Source: Candidatus Jidaibacter acanthamoeba (GTDB lineage: Bacteria > Pseudomonadota > Alphaproteobacteria > Rickettsiales > Midichloriaceae). From it: a stretch of 64,000 nucleotides of DNA. Shown piece by piece: positions 48,523 to 57,077 of this stretch (within the stretch, counting starts at the first letter, position 1; each line of letters begins with the position of its first letter). Position numbers and translations under genes: made by a program. The notes under the pieces were generated by a model that ran no database searches, was not told where the DNA came from, and was given only the letters and a program-made list of their open reading frames with translations. The stretch spans positions 62,001 through 126,000 of the forward strand of contig NZ_JSWE01000036.1 in assembly GCF_000815465.1 (NCBI RefSeq), read 5' to 3'.

Positions 48523-50009
48523 AAGCCGAAAGCTTAGAAAATATACATATTGAGCAAAACATAACTCAAGTACTACGTGAGCAGCCTAGTAACATTGAAG
48601 CCGAGCAGGGATTACTGGGCGCTTTACTTAACAACAATGAGCATATTAATAAGGTTGCTGATTTCCTTATTGCCGATCACTTTTATCTGCCGCTGCATAA
48701 AAAAATTTATGAAAATATTATAAAGTTCATTGAAAAAGGTTTAGTAGCCAATCCGATTACCTTAAAAAATTATCTTGAAAAAGAAGAAGATTTGCAGGAA
48801 TCAGGAATAAAAAGCTTCGATTATTTGGTTAAGCTTGCTGCAAGTGCAACAACTATTGTGAATGTGGAATCATTTGCTCGGCTTATTTATGAATGCGCAA
48901 TCAGAAGAAAGTTAATAACTATCGGGGAAGACATAGTAAATGATTCTTTTATCAATAATTCTGACGAAGATGGCTTTAAGCAGATAGAGAAAGCTGAGCA
49001 AAAGCTGTTTAATTTAGCTGTACAGGGTCAATCCGACTCAAAACTTCTTACCCTAAAGGACTCAATCAAGATAACTTTAAAACGTCTTGATACAGCTTTA
49101 AAACGCGGTGGCGGATTAAGTGGGGTAACTACAGGGTTTATAGAACTTGATAATTTGCTTGGTGGATTACAAAGTTCTGATTTATTGATACTTGCTGCCA
49201 GACCCTCGATGGGTAAAACTTCACTTGCTATCAATATGGGTATACATGCGGCAGAAAGCTTTCTTGAAGAAAATAAGAAATCAGGTGAAGGTAAACCGAA
49301 ATCGGTTGCTATATTCTCACTTGAGATGTCAGCTGAGCAAGTTGCTATGAGGATGCTTTCCGTAAAAACTAAGATAAACGGCAGTAAAATAAGGCTAGGA
49401 ACAATCAGACAGGAAGAGCTTGCCCTGCTTTCCTCGGAAACTAATAATTTGAATCAGCTTCCGGTATTTATTGATGATACTGCTGCTATTTCAATTTCCG
49501 CTTTAAGAACAAGGGCAAGAAGATTAAAAAGGCAGCATAATTTAGGCTTGGTTATTGTAGATTATTTACAGCTTTTAACCGGCTCCGGCTCAAGTGATAA
49601 CAGAGTACATGAAATAGGTGAAATTTCTCAAGGTTTAAAAGCTATTGCAAAAGAACTGGATGTTCCTGTGCTTGCGCTATCGCAGTTATCGAGGGCGGTA
49701 GAATCAAGAGAAGATAAACGTCCGCAGCTTTCGGACTTACGTGAAAGCGGTAATATTGAGCAGGATGCTGATGTGGTAATGTTTATTTATCGGGAAGAGT
49801 ATTATCTTGAGAGAAGGAAACCAGTATCCGACCCCGATAAAATGAATGAGTGGCAATTAAGCCATGACAGGGTGCATAATACCGCGGAAGTAATTGTTTC
49901 CAAACAAAGGAACGGGCCGATCGGTAGTAAGTTACTATACTTTGATTCTTCAACTACGGCTTTCGGGAACTTGGATATTAATATGGATCATCATAATCCG
50001 GATTATTAA
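48519..50009 (+). CDS. dnaB: Replicative DNA helicase DnaB
   Basis: A 496-residue hexameric helicase. N-terminal domain (PSNIEAEQGLLGALLNN), linker, and RecA-like domain with Walker A ILAARPSMGKTSLAINM, H1a SLEMSAEQVAMRML, Walker B LGLVIVDYLQLL, ALSQLSRAVESR and DLRESGNIEQDADVVMFIYR. No intein. It is coupled to hemE by a 4-base overlap and lies 1 kb from the predicted origin. Confidence 0.97.
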   Translation: MKAESLENIHIEQNITQVLREQPSNIEAEQGLLGALLNNNEHINKVADFLIADHFYLPLHKKIYENIIKFIEKGLVANPITLKNYLEKEEDLQESGIKSFDYLVKLAASATTIVNVESFARLIYECAIRRKLITIGEDIVNDSFINNSDEDGFKQIEKAEQKLFNLAVQGQSDSKLLTLKDSIKITLKRLDTALKRGGGLSGVTTGFIELDNLLGGLQSSDLLILAARPSMGKTSLAINMGIHAAESFLEENKKSGEGKPKSVAIFSLEMSAEQVAMRMLSVKTKINGSKIRLGTIRQEELALLSSETNNLNQLPVFIDDTAAISISALRTRARRLKRQHNLGLVIVDYLQLLTGSGSSDNRVHEIGEISQGLKAIAKELDVPVLALSQLSRAVESREDKRPQLSDLRESGNIEQDADVVMFIYREEYYLERRKPVSDPDKMNEWQLSHDRVHNTAEVIVSKQRNGPIGSKLLYFDSSTTAFGNLDINMDHHNPDY

Positions 50010-50353
50010 AATTTAAAAAATTGAAGAGAAGTAATATAGCTAAAAAAGGTAGTTAATAATCTAAGTACAATACTATTATAAAAAACAATATTTTTTATTT
50101 CTTTAATTTTAATATTCTTTCTTAAAATTTTATTAATAAGCTTATATCCAAGGGTGGTTTTTTGTGCTTTTATCGTTTTATAATAAAAGAAATATACCTA
50201 TTTAAAATTTAATAATTAACGTTAATTATATATTTAATATATGGATATCCCTTTACTAAATATAAGCTTTACATAAAAAATATTGAATGATAAATGAAAA
50301 TGAGTAATTCTAAGATCAGTTATTTAAACTAATTAAATTTTAGGATTAAAAAT
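50010..50353. other. AT-rich gap after dnaB
   Basis: About 340 bases of AT-rich DNA between dnaB and a small secreted-peptide gene. No frame, tRNA or clear terminator is supported. It probably holds the promoter for the small gene or the sensor kinase behind it. Confidence 0.4.
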
Positions 50354-50515
50354 ATGAATAAGAAGTTTGTAAGCCTTTTAAGTGTATTTGCAGTTATGGT
50401 TGTTTTAGCAGCTAAAGAAGGTAGTAGAAGGGATCCTGATTACTTAGTTTCTCCTCTTAAGAATGTGAAGTTTGTTGAGCAATCTATGGATGCTATGGCT
50501 ATAGGTGCTTATTAA
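50354..50515 (+). CDS. Small secreted peptide of unknown function
   Basis: A 53-residue frame with a textbook signal peptide (MNKKFVSLLSVFAVMVVLAA, Lys-rich start, hydrophobic core) followed by a mature part of about 33 residues containing GSRRDPDYLVSPLKNVKF. No lipobox, no repeats, no Cys in the mature part. It ends 57 bases before the symporter-kinase gene on the same strand and could be co-transcribed. The signal peptide, ATG start and intact frame in an otherwise stop-rich region support it; the ribosome site is weak (TAGGA 8 bases upstream). Confidence 0.5.
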   Translation: MNKKFVSLLSVFAVMVVLAAKEGSRRDPDYLVSPLKNVKFVEQSMDAMAIGAY

Positions 50516-50572
50516 GTTGCCCAAGCTATAGAAAAGTATATAACTATTGTTAGTTTTATATAAAGAAGAAAA

Positions 50573-53314
50573 TTGAACTTAATGATAGGATTTAAAAATA
50601 TCAATTTATATATTATAGCAACTTGTTTTTTAGCCTTTTTTTTAATCGCGTTTTATAAAATGCATAAGATAAAAAGTATTAAGCAATTTGCAATTGGATA
50701 TTATAAAACAACTAATATTAACTCTTTAATTTTTGCCTTTTTTGCTTCCTCAATCGGTGGAGGAAGTACTATTGGTATGTCAGCAAAGTTATATTTTATG
50801 GGAGGAATATTAATTGTTGGTCATTATCTATTTCAGCCGGTATGCTGGATGATAATGTCTAAAATAGTTTCAACTGGTATAGAAAAATTTAAGGGGTGTA
50901 TTTCAGTTAGTGAAATAATGTATAAGCTATATGGCAACTATGCTAGAAGATTAACTAGTGCAGCTGCAGTAATTATGGGGATAGGAATAACTGCTGCACA
51001 AATAACCGTATTATCTAAAGTATTAAATTATATTTTTGGTATAGAACCAATTAAAGGTATTTTAACTGGTTATTGTGTTTTAATTTTATACTCTTTATTG
51101 TCTACCTATAAAACTATTTATTTCATTGAGATATTAAAATTTATAATGTCTTTTTTGATTTTTCCGATAGTTTATATAGTGACTTTTGCTGAGATAGGTG
51201 GTGTCGATACTATAATTGAAAGACTTCCAGATACGCATTATAAAATTGATTTAACACCAAATAATCTTATAATGCTACTAAGTTTGATGCTTTTTAGTTT
51301 ACTACCTGAATTTACTCCCCCTTTTATTCAAAGATGTTTAATGGCTAATAATGCTAAACAGTTAAAGGAAAGTTTAAAATATATAATGTATATTTTTATT
51401 CCTTTTACTTTATCATTATGTGCAATAGGATACATTATAAGTATATCTGCTATTGATATAAATCCTGACGAAGCATTATTATATTTCATAAATTACTTAT
51501 TACCAGCGGGGCTAAAAAGCCTAATGATAATTGGGATTATAATTATCATTATAGTGATGGCTGGAACCTGGTTAAACTCAATTACTATAATTTTAACTAG
51601 TGATTTAATAGAAACCTTAAATTTAAAAATACCTAATAGTAAACAACTACATATTTTAAGGTTTGTAAGTTTAGGCCTATCCATAATTTCAATATTTGCT
51701 GCTATCAATGCTAAAGAATTTTCAACATTATTAAATATTGTTTTGAATATTTGGAATCCCATTACTTTAATTCCCCTATCCGCAGGATTCTTAGGGTTTA
51801 GAACAAATTCTTCATCATTTATAGTAAGTACAATATTAGGATTATCATCTACATGTATTAGCGGCTATGTTACCGGCGAATTAGCTGTGCTTAGCTTATG
51901 TTTCGGTACTATGGGTAGTGCGATCGGTTTATTCGGTATGCATTATTTACAAGTGCTGAAAGGAAAAATAGGAATGGAATTTAAGGAAACAGCTAAATTC
52001 GACTTGAGGAAACTCATTAAATATAAAACCAAAGTAATAAAACAAGCATTAAGCAAACCGCTTAAAGCTATCCCGCAGGTATTCAAAAAGAAAAGCGAAC
52101 ATATTAAATATCATGGTTTCTGTGCTTTTACTTTAACTTATTACTTTATTTATACCTTAAGTTTAACTTCCGACCCGGCACATAAAATATTTGCTTATAT
52201 TATTTCTGTTGGATACTTATTATGTATGTTGCTGCTGTTAAAAGATTTTGTATTTTCTAAATCTTTTCAGCAGAAATATTTACACTTATATTGGTATTTT
52301 ACCGTAACTTTTTGCTTACCACTTGCTTCAAGTTTCATGTTATTCGCAAGTCATGGGGATAATTTCTGGGTAATTAATGGAGTACTGGCTGCAATTTCGC
52401 TTTATTTATTTGTTGATGCAATAAGCTTTTTGGTTCTACTTTCTATAGGGGTAGTGTTCGGGTACGTTATTTTTACGCTTACCGGGCAAAAGGTAGGAAA
52501 TACAGAAGATTATAATGCGCTCACGATTGGCTATATTTATCTCTTTTTAATGTTTATCTCTTTATTCTTTTTTAGAAGAAAAGAAAAAGAGCAAGAGGAG
52601 AGGGTGCAAACTATGCATATATTTGGCGGGGCAATGGCACATGAGGTAAAAAGCCCACTTGCCACCCTTAATATGTGCGCGTCGACAATAACAGGTCAGT
52701 TAGAAAAAACTTATAATGAAAGTCATGATAAAGAACACTTTTCTATACAAAAAGAAGATATGGAAATATTACTTCAGTTCAGCAAAATGCTGGAAAAAGT
52801 AAGCGTACAAGGAATATCCACCGTAGACGGTCTTCTTACCTCTTTAAAAAGTGATGTTATTGCAGATGATAAAGAAGTTTATTTTATTAAAGATTGCGTT
52901 ATGCAGGCAGTTTCCGAGTATCAGGCATTAAATAATAACTTAAATAAAATTAGTATCAAATTAACTAATAACTTTAAATTTTACGGATCACTGCATTATC
53001 TAAAGCATGTACTTTTCAACCTGCTTAGCAATTCATATAAATACGGCGGCAGAAATATTGAAATTGATATATGGACAAAAGGCAACCAGCTATACTTTAG
53101 AGATAAAGGCAAAGGAATAGCGGAAGAAGATTTACCTTATATATTTGATAGGTTTTACAGCAAAAATAAAACCGGTACAGGTATAGGACTTGCATTCTGT
53201 AAAATGGTTATGGAAGATATAGGCGGGAATATTAATTGTAAATCCAAGCTTGGGGAATATACCGAATTTGCTCTTTTCTTCCCGAAAATCAGTAAAGCGC
53301 ACAAGCTCTATTGA
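50573..53314 (+). CDS. Sodium/solute symporter-histidine kinase fusion
   Basis: A 913-residue protein. Residues 1-460 form a sodium:solute symporter-like module of about 12-13 helices (FFASSIGGGSTIGMSAKLYF is the typical early glycine-rich helix). Residues about 515-665 form a second block of about six helices resembling CqsS/LuxN-like sensor membrane domains. Residues 675-913 are a histidine kinase: GGAMAHEVKSPLATL with His690, N-box LFNLLSNSYKYGG (816-826), G1 DKGKGI, IFDRFYSK, and G2 GTGIGLA. It resembles CbrA/CrbS sensors but lacks STAC and PAS domains. No response regulator is adjacent. The start may be TTG or the ATG at 50582. Confidence 0.88.
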   Translation: MNLMIGFKNINLYIIATCFLAFFLIAFYKMHKIKSIKQFAIGYYKTTNINSLIFAFFASSIGGGSTIGMSAKLYFMGGILIVGHYLFQPVCWMIMSKIVSTGIEKFKGCISVSEIMYKLYGNYARRLTSAAAVIMGIGITAAQITVLSKVLNYIFGIEPIKGILTGYCVLILYSLLSTYKTIYFIEILKFIMSFLIFPIVYIVTFAEIGGVDTIIERLPDTHYKIDLTPNNLIMLLSLMLFSLLPEFTPPFIQRCLMANNAKQLKESLKYIMYIFIPFTLSLCAIGYIISISAIDINPDEALLYFINYLLPAGLKSLMIIGIIIIIIVMAGTWLNSITIILTSDLIETLNLKIPNSKQLHILRFVSLGLSIISIFAAINAKEFSTLLNIVLNIWNPITLIPLSAGFLGFRTNSSSFIVSTILGLSSTCISGYVTGELAVLSLCFGTMGSAIGLFGMHYLQVLKGKIGMEFKETAKFDLRKLIKYKTKVIKQALSKPLKAIPQVFKKKSEHIKYHGFCAFTLTYYFIYTLSLTSDPAHKIFAYIISVGYLLCMLLLLKDFVFSKSFQQKYLHLYWYFTVTFCLPLASSFMLFASHGDNFWVINGVLAAISLYLFVDAISFLVLLSIGVVFGYVIFTLTGQKVGNTEDYNALTIGYIYLFLMFISLFFFRRKEKEQEERVQTMHIFGGAMAHEVKSPLATLNMCASTITGQLEKTYNESHDKEHFSIQKEDMEILLQFSKMLEKVSVQGISTVDGLLTSLKSDVIADDKEVYFIKDCVMQAVSEYQALNNNLNKISIKLTNNFKFYGSLHYLKHVLFNLLSNSYKYGGRNIEIDIWTKGNQLYFRDKGKGIAEEDLPYIFDRFYSKNKTGTGIGLAFCKMVMEDIGGNINCKSKLGEYTEFALFFPKISKAHKLY

Positions 53315-53334
53315 AAACTTCGGTATTTAATAAA

Positions 53335-53622
53335 CTATTTTTTTTCATCACCATTTTGGGGGCTATCAGTCGAAGGCTTACTTAAGGCGGCAGTTAAGGC
53401 ATATTCGCATAGCTCTTCAAAAGATACGCCGTTTTTATCTGCTATAGCCTTGAGTTTTTCAAGGCTATCCATTACTTCCTGCGGGATTACCCCACCTCTT
53501 TGCTTCATTAGCCATTCCGCTTGGAAATAGAGCGGATGATGACTCTGGTCAGGGTTACCGATATATACGGTAAAAGGAGCTTTTACTCCGTTAAAATTAC
53601 ATGGAATAGTAAATTTTTTCAT
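53335..53622 (-). CDS. DUF2610 domain protein
   Basis: A 95-residue protein of the DUF2610 family, found mainly in Rickettsiales. Typical text is FTIPCNFNGVKAPFTVYIGN, HHPLYFQAEWLMKQRGGVIP and FEELCEYAL. The function is unknown. A short Pro/Ser/Asp tail follows. Single gene, convergent with the symporter-kinase and divergent from the gene with the Fur-like operator. Confidence 0.85.
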   Translation of the reverse strand: MKKFTIPCNFNGVKAPFTVYIGNPDQSHHPLYFQAEWLMKQRGGVIPQEVMDSLEKLKAIADKNGVSFEELCEYALTAALSKPSTDSPQNGDEKK

Positions 53623-53696
53623 ATTAATCCCTTAAGCTTGAAATCCCTCTATTATATAAGAATACTATCAAAATTATATGTAAGCAATAATTAGTG

Positions 53697-53744
53697 TTGA
53701 CAAGAACTCAAGCATTAATGAGAATGATTCTCATTCTCATTAAT
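53697..53744 (+). promoter_or_regulatory. Promoter with Fur-type operator
   Basis: A consensus -35 TTGACA (53697-53702) is followed 17 bases later by a poor -10 (GAGAAT, 53720-53725). Overlapping that -10 is the 15-base palindrome TGAGAATGATTCTCA (53719-53733), a 7-1-7 Fur-box arrangement. It is nested in a larger 31-base near-palindrome (53714-53744; 14-base perfect arms), so two or three overlapping boxes are present. A regulator bound here would block RNA polymerase. Fur, or a relative such as Mur, is the best guess; the regulator gene is not in the window. Confidence 0.7.
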
Positions 53745-53757
53745 ATAAGGAAGAATT

Positions 53758-54501
53758 ATGACAATAAAGTATGAAAAATTGTTTGCAACCGTAGATAATA
53801 TTAAAGTAGGTAACCAAATATACAGTGCTTACCAACTTGCTAAGCTTATGTCTTTTCTGCCGCTCGAGATGTTTATCGATTCATTTGTATACAGTGGTAT
53901 AGGACTGGTAAATACAATGCTTTGCGGAGGTATGCGTTTAGGCAAAGACTATTTGTATAACGGATATGAAGATAAGGACAAAGAAAACCAGTTTGAAACT
54001 TTAACCTTAGACTTTACCAAATTATCTGAAAGCCTACCTGCCTATATAGAGCAGGAGTACGAGCAATTTTCAATGAAATATTTCCTATCTGATCATATGG
54101 AAGAGCTTAAAACCGGTGCACTTATGCATCTGGCCTTAGAAAATCTTGCTTCTGAAAATATATATAATAAGATTGCCGGCTTTGATGATAAATTCAAATC
54201 CATTGATATAAATATCCCAAAAGATACTTTTTTATATAATCTCCATACGACCTATGATTATAGCCATAAAGGGGCGCATTTTGAGCATTCGGTAATTAAC
54301 CCTCCGCTGTGTGTTCTGTATGAAAATAAACCTTTAGTTGAATGCTCATCAATTTATATTAGGGAACCGATAGAGCATGCTTTGTTTGCAATAGAAGCTT
54401 ATAAGTATATATTTATTGACATCCCGTATGAAACTGTAACGGCAATATGTGAATATACGGAAATATTTAATTATATGCAGGATAAACATGATGAGTTATA
54501 A
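53758..54501 (+). CDS. Unknown protein under Fur-like control
   Basis: A 247-residue protein I do not recognise. It is acidic overall, probably cytosolic, with helical segments such as QLAKLMSFLPLEMFIDSF and GIGLVNTMLCGGMRLG near the start, and several His/Glu/Tyr clusters (DYSHKGAHFEHS, REPIEHALFAIEAY) that could bind a metal. Its start is well defined by AAGGAAG 7 bases upstream. The palindromic operator in its promoter suggests response to iron or another metal. It stands alone; pheT follows after 84 bases. Iron storage, import help or oxidative defence are all unsupported guesses. Confidence 0.7.
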   Translation: MTIKYEKLFATVDNIKVGNQIYSAYQLAKLMSFLPLEMFIDSFVYSGIGLVNTMLCGGMRLGKDYLYNGYEDKDKENQFETLTLDFTKLSESLPAYIEQEYEQFSMKYFLSDHMEELKTGALMHLALENLASENIYNKIAGFDDKFKSIDINIPKDTFLYNLHTTYDYSHKGAHFEHSVINPPLCVLYENKPLVECSSIYIREPIEHALFAIEAYKYIFIDIPYETVTAICEYTEIFNYMQDKHDEL

Positions 54502-54585
54502 ATTACTAAAATTAAGATAGCACAATCAAAGTTTACCATTTAACCAAACCCTGCTATATTTTCAAAAAAATCCGGAAAGTAGGAT

Positions 54586-56952
54586 ATGAAATTTACATTA
54601 GCGTGGTTAAAAAAATACCTAAAAACCGAAGCATCAATTACTGAAATTACTCATGCTTTAACAAATTTAGGGCTCGAGGTAGAAGAGGTGATAGATAATG
54701 CTAAGGCATATCAATCGTTTATAGTTGCTGAGATTGAAGAGGCAGTGAAGCATCCTGACGCTGAAAAATTAAAAGTTTGTAAAGTAAATAATGGGAATGA
54801 AACCTTGCAAATTGTTTGCGGGGCACCGAATGCGCGAGCAGGTTTAAAGGTGGTTTTGGCTCCGATCGGAACTAAAATTCCTCTAAACGGAATGGAAATA
54901 AAAGCTGCAAAAATTAGAGGCGTTGAAAGTAACGGTATGCTTTGTTCAGCTGAAGAGCTAGGTTTGAGCGGAGATGGAGAAGGAATAATAGAACTCGAAG
55001 GCAACGCAAAAATAGGGCAAAATTTTGCAGAAGTAGCCGGTTTAAATGAAACAATATTTCATATCGGGCTTACCCCTAATCGGGGAGATGCCGCCTCGGT
55101 TTACGGAATTGCCAGAGATTTAAGTGCAACATCAATCGGAGAGTTAATTACCCCTAAAAGCAATTATTCTATCAAGAGCAGAGCAGAATCTAAGATCAAA
55201 GTTACTATTGAAGATAGGGCAGGGTGCTATGAGTTCTTAGGAAGATATATAGGGGATGTAAAAAACTCAGTTCTTGCAGAAAATATTACAAAAACTCTCG
55301 AATTAATCGGCTCTGGCTCTAAAACTGTCTTAGTAGATATTTCAAATTACACCATGATGGAATTCGGAAGACCTAACCACATATATGATGCCGATAAAAT
55401 AGAAGGCGATATTGTGGTAAGAAAAGCAAAAAGTAAGGAAAAATTTATTGCTTTAGGAGGAGAAGAGCTACAGCTTGATGAGGATATGCTTGTGGTTGCC
55501 GATAGTAGGAAAATTTTAGCAGTAGCAGGTATAATAGGCGGTGAATTAAGTAAAGTTGATGAAAATACCAAAAATATTTTTCTTGAAGTAGCAAACTTTA
55601 ACCCCTTGGATATAGCACGCACGGGTAGAAAATTAAATATAAATACCGACGCCCGTTATAGGTTTGAAAGAAGGGTGGATGCCGGCATTTCCGAATTCTT
55701 TATAAACCACTTAACCGAAGCGGTTGTGACAAATTGCGGAGGAGAAGCATCAAACTTAGTTAGCGTATATGGTGAGCAGCCCGAGTATATTTCAGAAATT
55801 AAATTTTCTCCGACTATTATAGGTAAAGTAGCAGGCTTTGAAATTGAACAAACTAAGATAAATGAGATATTGCAAAAGCTAGGTTTTATTATTGAAGAAA
55901 ATAAGGTGAAAATCCCTACCCACCGTAGAGGTGATATAACAAGTGAAATAGATTTAGTAGAAGAAATTTTAAGAGTTTATGGTTTTGAGAACATTCCTTC
56001 CGGTGAAATATTAATCAAGGCTACAGAGCTCTTTAACAATGCTCGAGAAAAAGAAAAGAGAATATCTGAAAGGCTTAGGCTAAGGGGACTTGATGAGGTA
56101 ATAAGTTGGTCATTTACGGATGAACAAACTGTTAAAAATTTCGGGTTTGATAACTTGATTATGCTCGAGAACCCGATCAGTAGCGAGCTTTCAGTAATGA
56201 GGCCGACAATTATACCAAACCTTTTAGGGTTTATAGCAAAAAATTTAGCACGCGGTTTTAATAATTTCGGGCTATTTGAAAGAGGGCATATTTTCGGTAA
56301 AGAATTTAGAGATTTGCAATCAGCTTGTATTTCTGGAGTTAGGGTAGGGAATATGAGTGATAAAACTGTACATAAAGAAGAAAGAAAGGCTGATTTTTAT
56401 GATATAAAATCAGATGTTTTTGCAATATGCAGTGAAGCACTGCTAAACCCTGAGAATTTAAGTGTAACAAAAAATGTACCGCAATATTATCATCCTTATA
56501 GAAGCGGCGCATTTAAACTTGGTAATAAACTCATAGCTTTTGCAGGGGAAATACACCCTAATATCCTTAAAACCCTTAATATAAAAGAAAGCGTTATAGG
56601 CTTTGAAGTATTTTTAGAAAATATACCGAAAGTAAATGCTAAAAATGCTAAAAGCAAACTAGAGTTATCGGCTTTTCAAGCAGTAAACCGTGACTTTGCT
56701 TTTATTGTTGATGAAGCTTTAGAAGCACAAAGCATATTAAAAGTTATTAGATCAGTAAATAAATCTCTTATAGAAAATGTGTCAATTTTTGATATTTATA
56801 GTGGTAATGGGGTAGAAGAAGGCAAAAAATCAATTGCACTTAGTATTAAAATCCAACCTAAGGATAAAACTTTATTTGATAAGGAGATTGAAGAAATTTG
56901 TACAAGTATCATAAATGAAGTATCGGCTAAATGCGGAGCAAAATTACGTTAA
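54586..56952 (+). CDS. pheT: Phenylalanine-tRNA ligase beta subunit
   Basis: A 788-residue beta chain of the alpha2-beta2 synthetase. Domains in order: B1 (MKFTLAWLKKYLKTEASI), OB-fold tRNA-binding EMAP-like domain (VAEIEEAVKHPDAEKLKVCK, GLSGDGEGIIEL), B3/B4 core (VDISNYTMMEFGRPNHIYDA), B5, catalytic-like module (LMLENPISSELSVMRPTIIP) and a C-terminal anticodon-binding FDX domain (VNRDFAFIVDEALEAQSIL). pheS, usually adjacent, is not in the window. Length is normal. Confidence 0.97.
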   Translation: MKFTLAWLKKYLKTEASITEITHALTNLGLEVEEVIDNAKAYQSFIVAEIEEAVKHPDAEKLKVCKVNNGNETLQIVCGAPNARAGLKVVLAPIGTKIPLNGMEIKAAKIRGVESNGMLCSAEELGLSGDGEGIIELEGNAKIGQNFAEVAGLNETIFHIGLTPNRGDAASVYGIARDLSATSIGELITPKSNYSIKSRAESKIKVTIEDRAGCYEFLGRYIGDVKNSVLAENITKTLELIGSGSKTVLVDISNYTMMEFGRPNHIYDADKIEGDIVVRKAKSKEKFIALGGEELQLDEDMLVVADSRKILAVAGIIGGELSKVDENTKNIFLEVANFNPLDIARTGRKLNINTDARYRFERRVDAGISEFFINHLTEAVVTNCGGEASNLVSVYGEQPEYISEIKFSPTIIGKVAGFEIEQTKINEILQKLGFIIEENKVKIPTHRRGDITSEIDLVEEILRVYGFENIPSGEILIKATELFNNAREKEKRISERLRLRGLDEVISWSFTDEQTVKNFGFDNLIMLENPISSELSVMRPTIIPNLLGFIAKNLARGFNNFGLFERGHIFGKEFRDLQSACISGVRVGNMSDKTVHKEERKADFYDIKSDVFAICSEALLNPENLSVTKNVPQYYHPYRSGAFKLGNKLIAFAGEIHPNILKTLNIKESVIGFEVFLENIPKVNAKNAKSKLELSAFQAVNRDFAFIVDEALEAQSILKVIRSVNKSLIENVSIFDIYSGNGVEEGKKSIALSIKIQPKDKTLFDKEIEEICTSIINEVSAKCGAKLR

Positions 56953-57077
56953 TAAAAATTTAAGAGAACTTAACTGAAGTAATTTTTAGTTAAAATATTA
57001 AAAAAATACAAAAGGTTATAGACTAAAAATAGTTTACCATTTATATACTTACAGGTAAAAAAGACTTTGTAAGTTAT

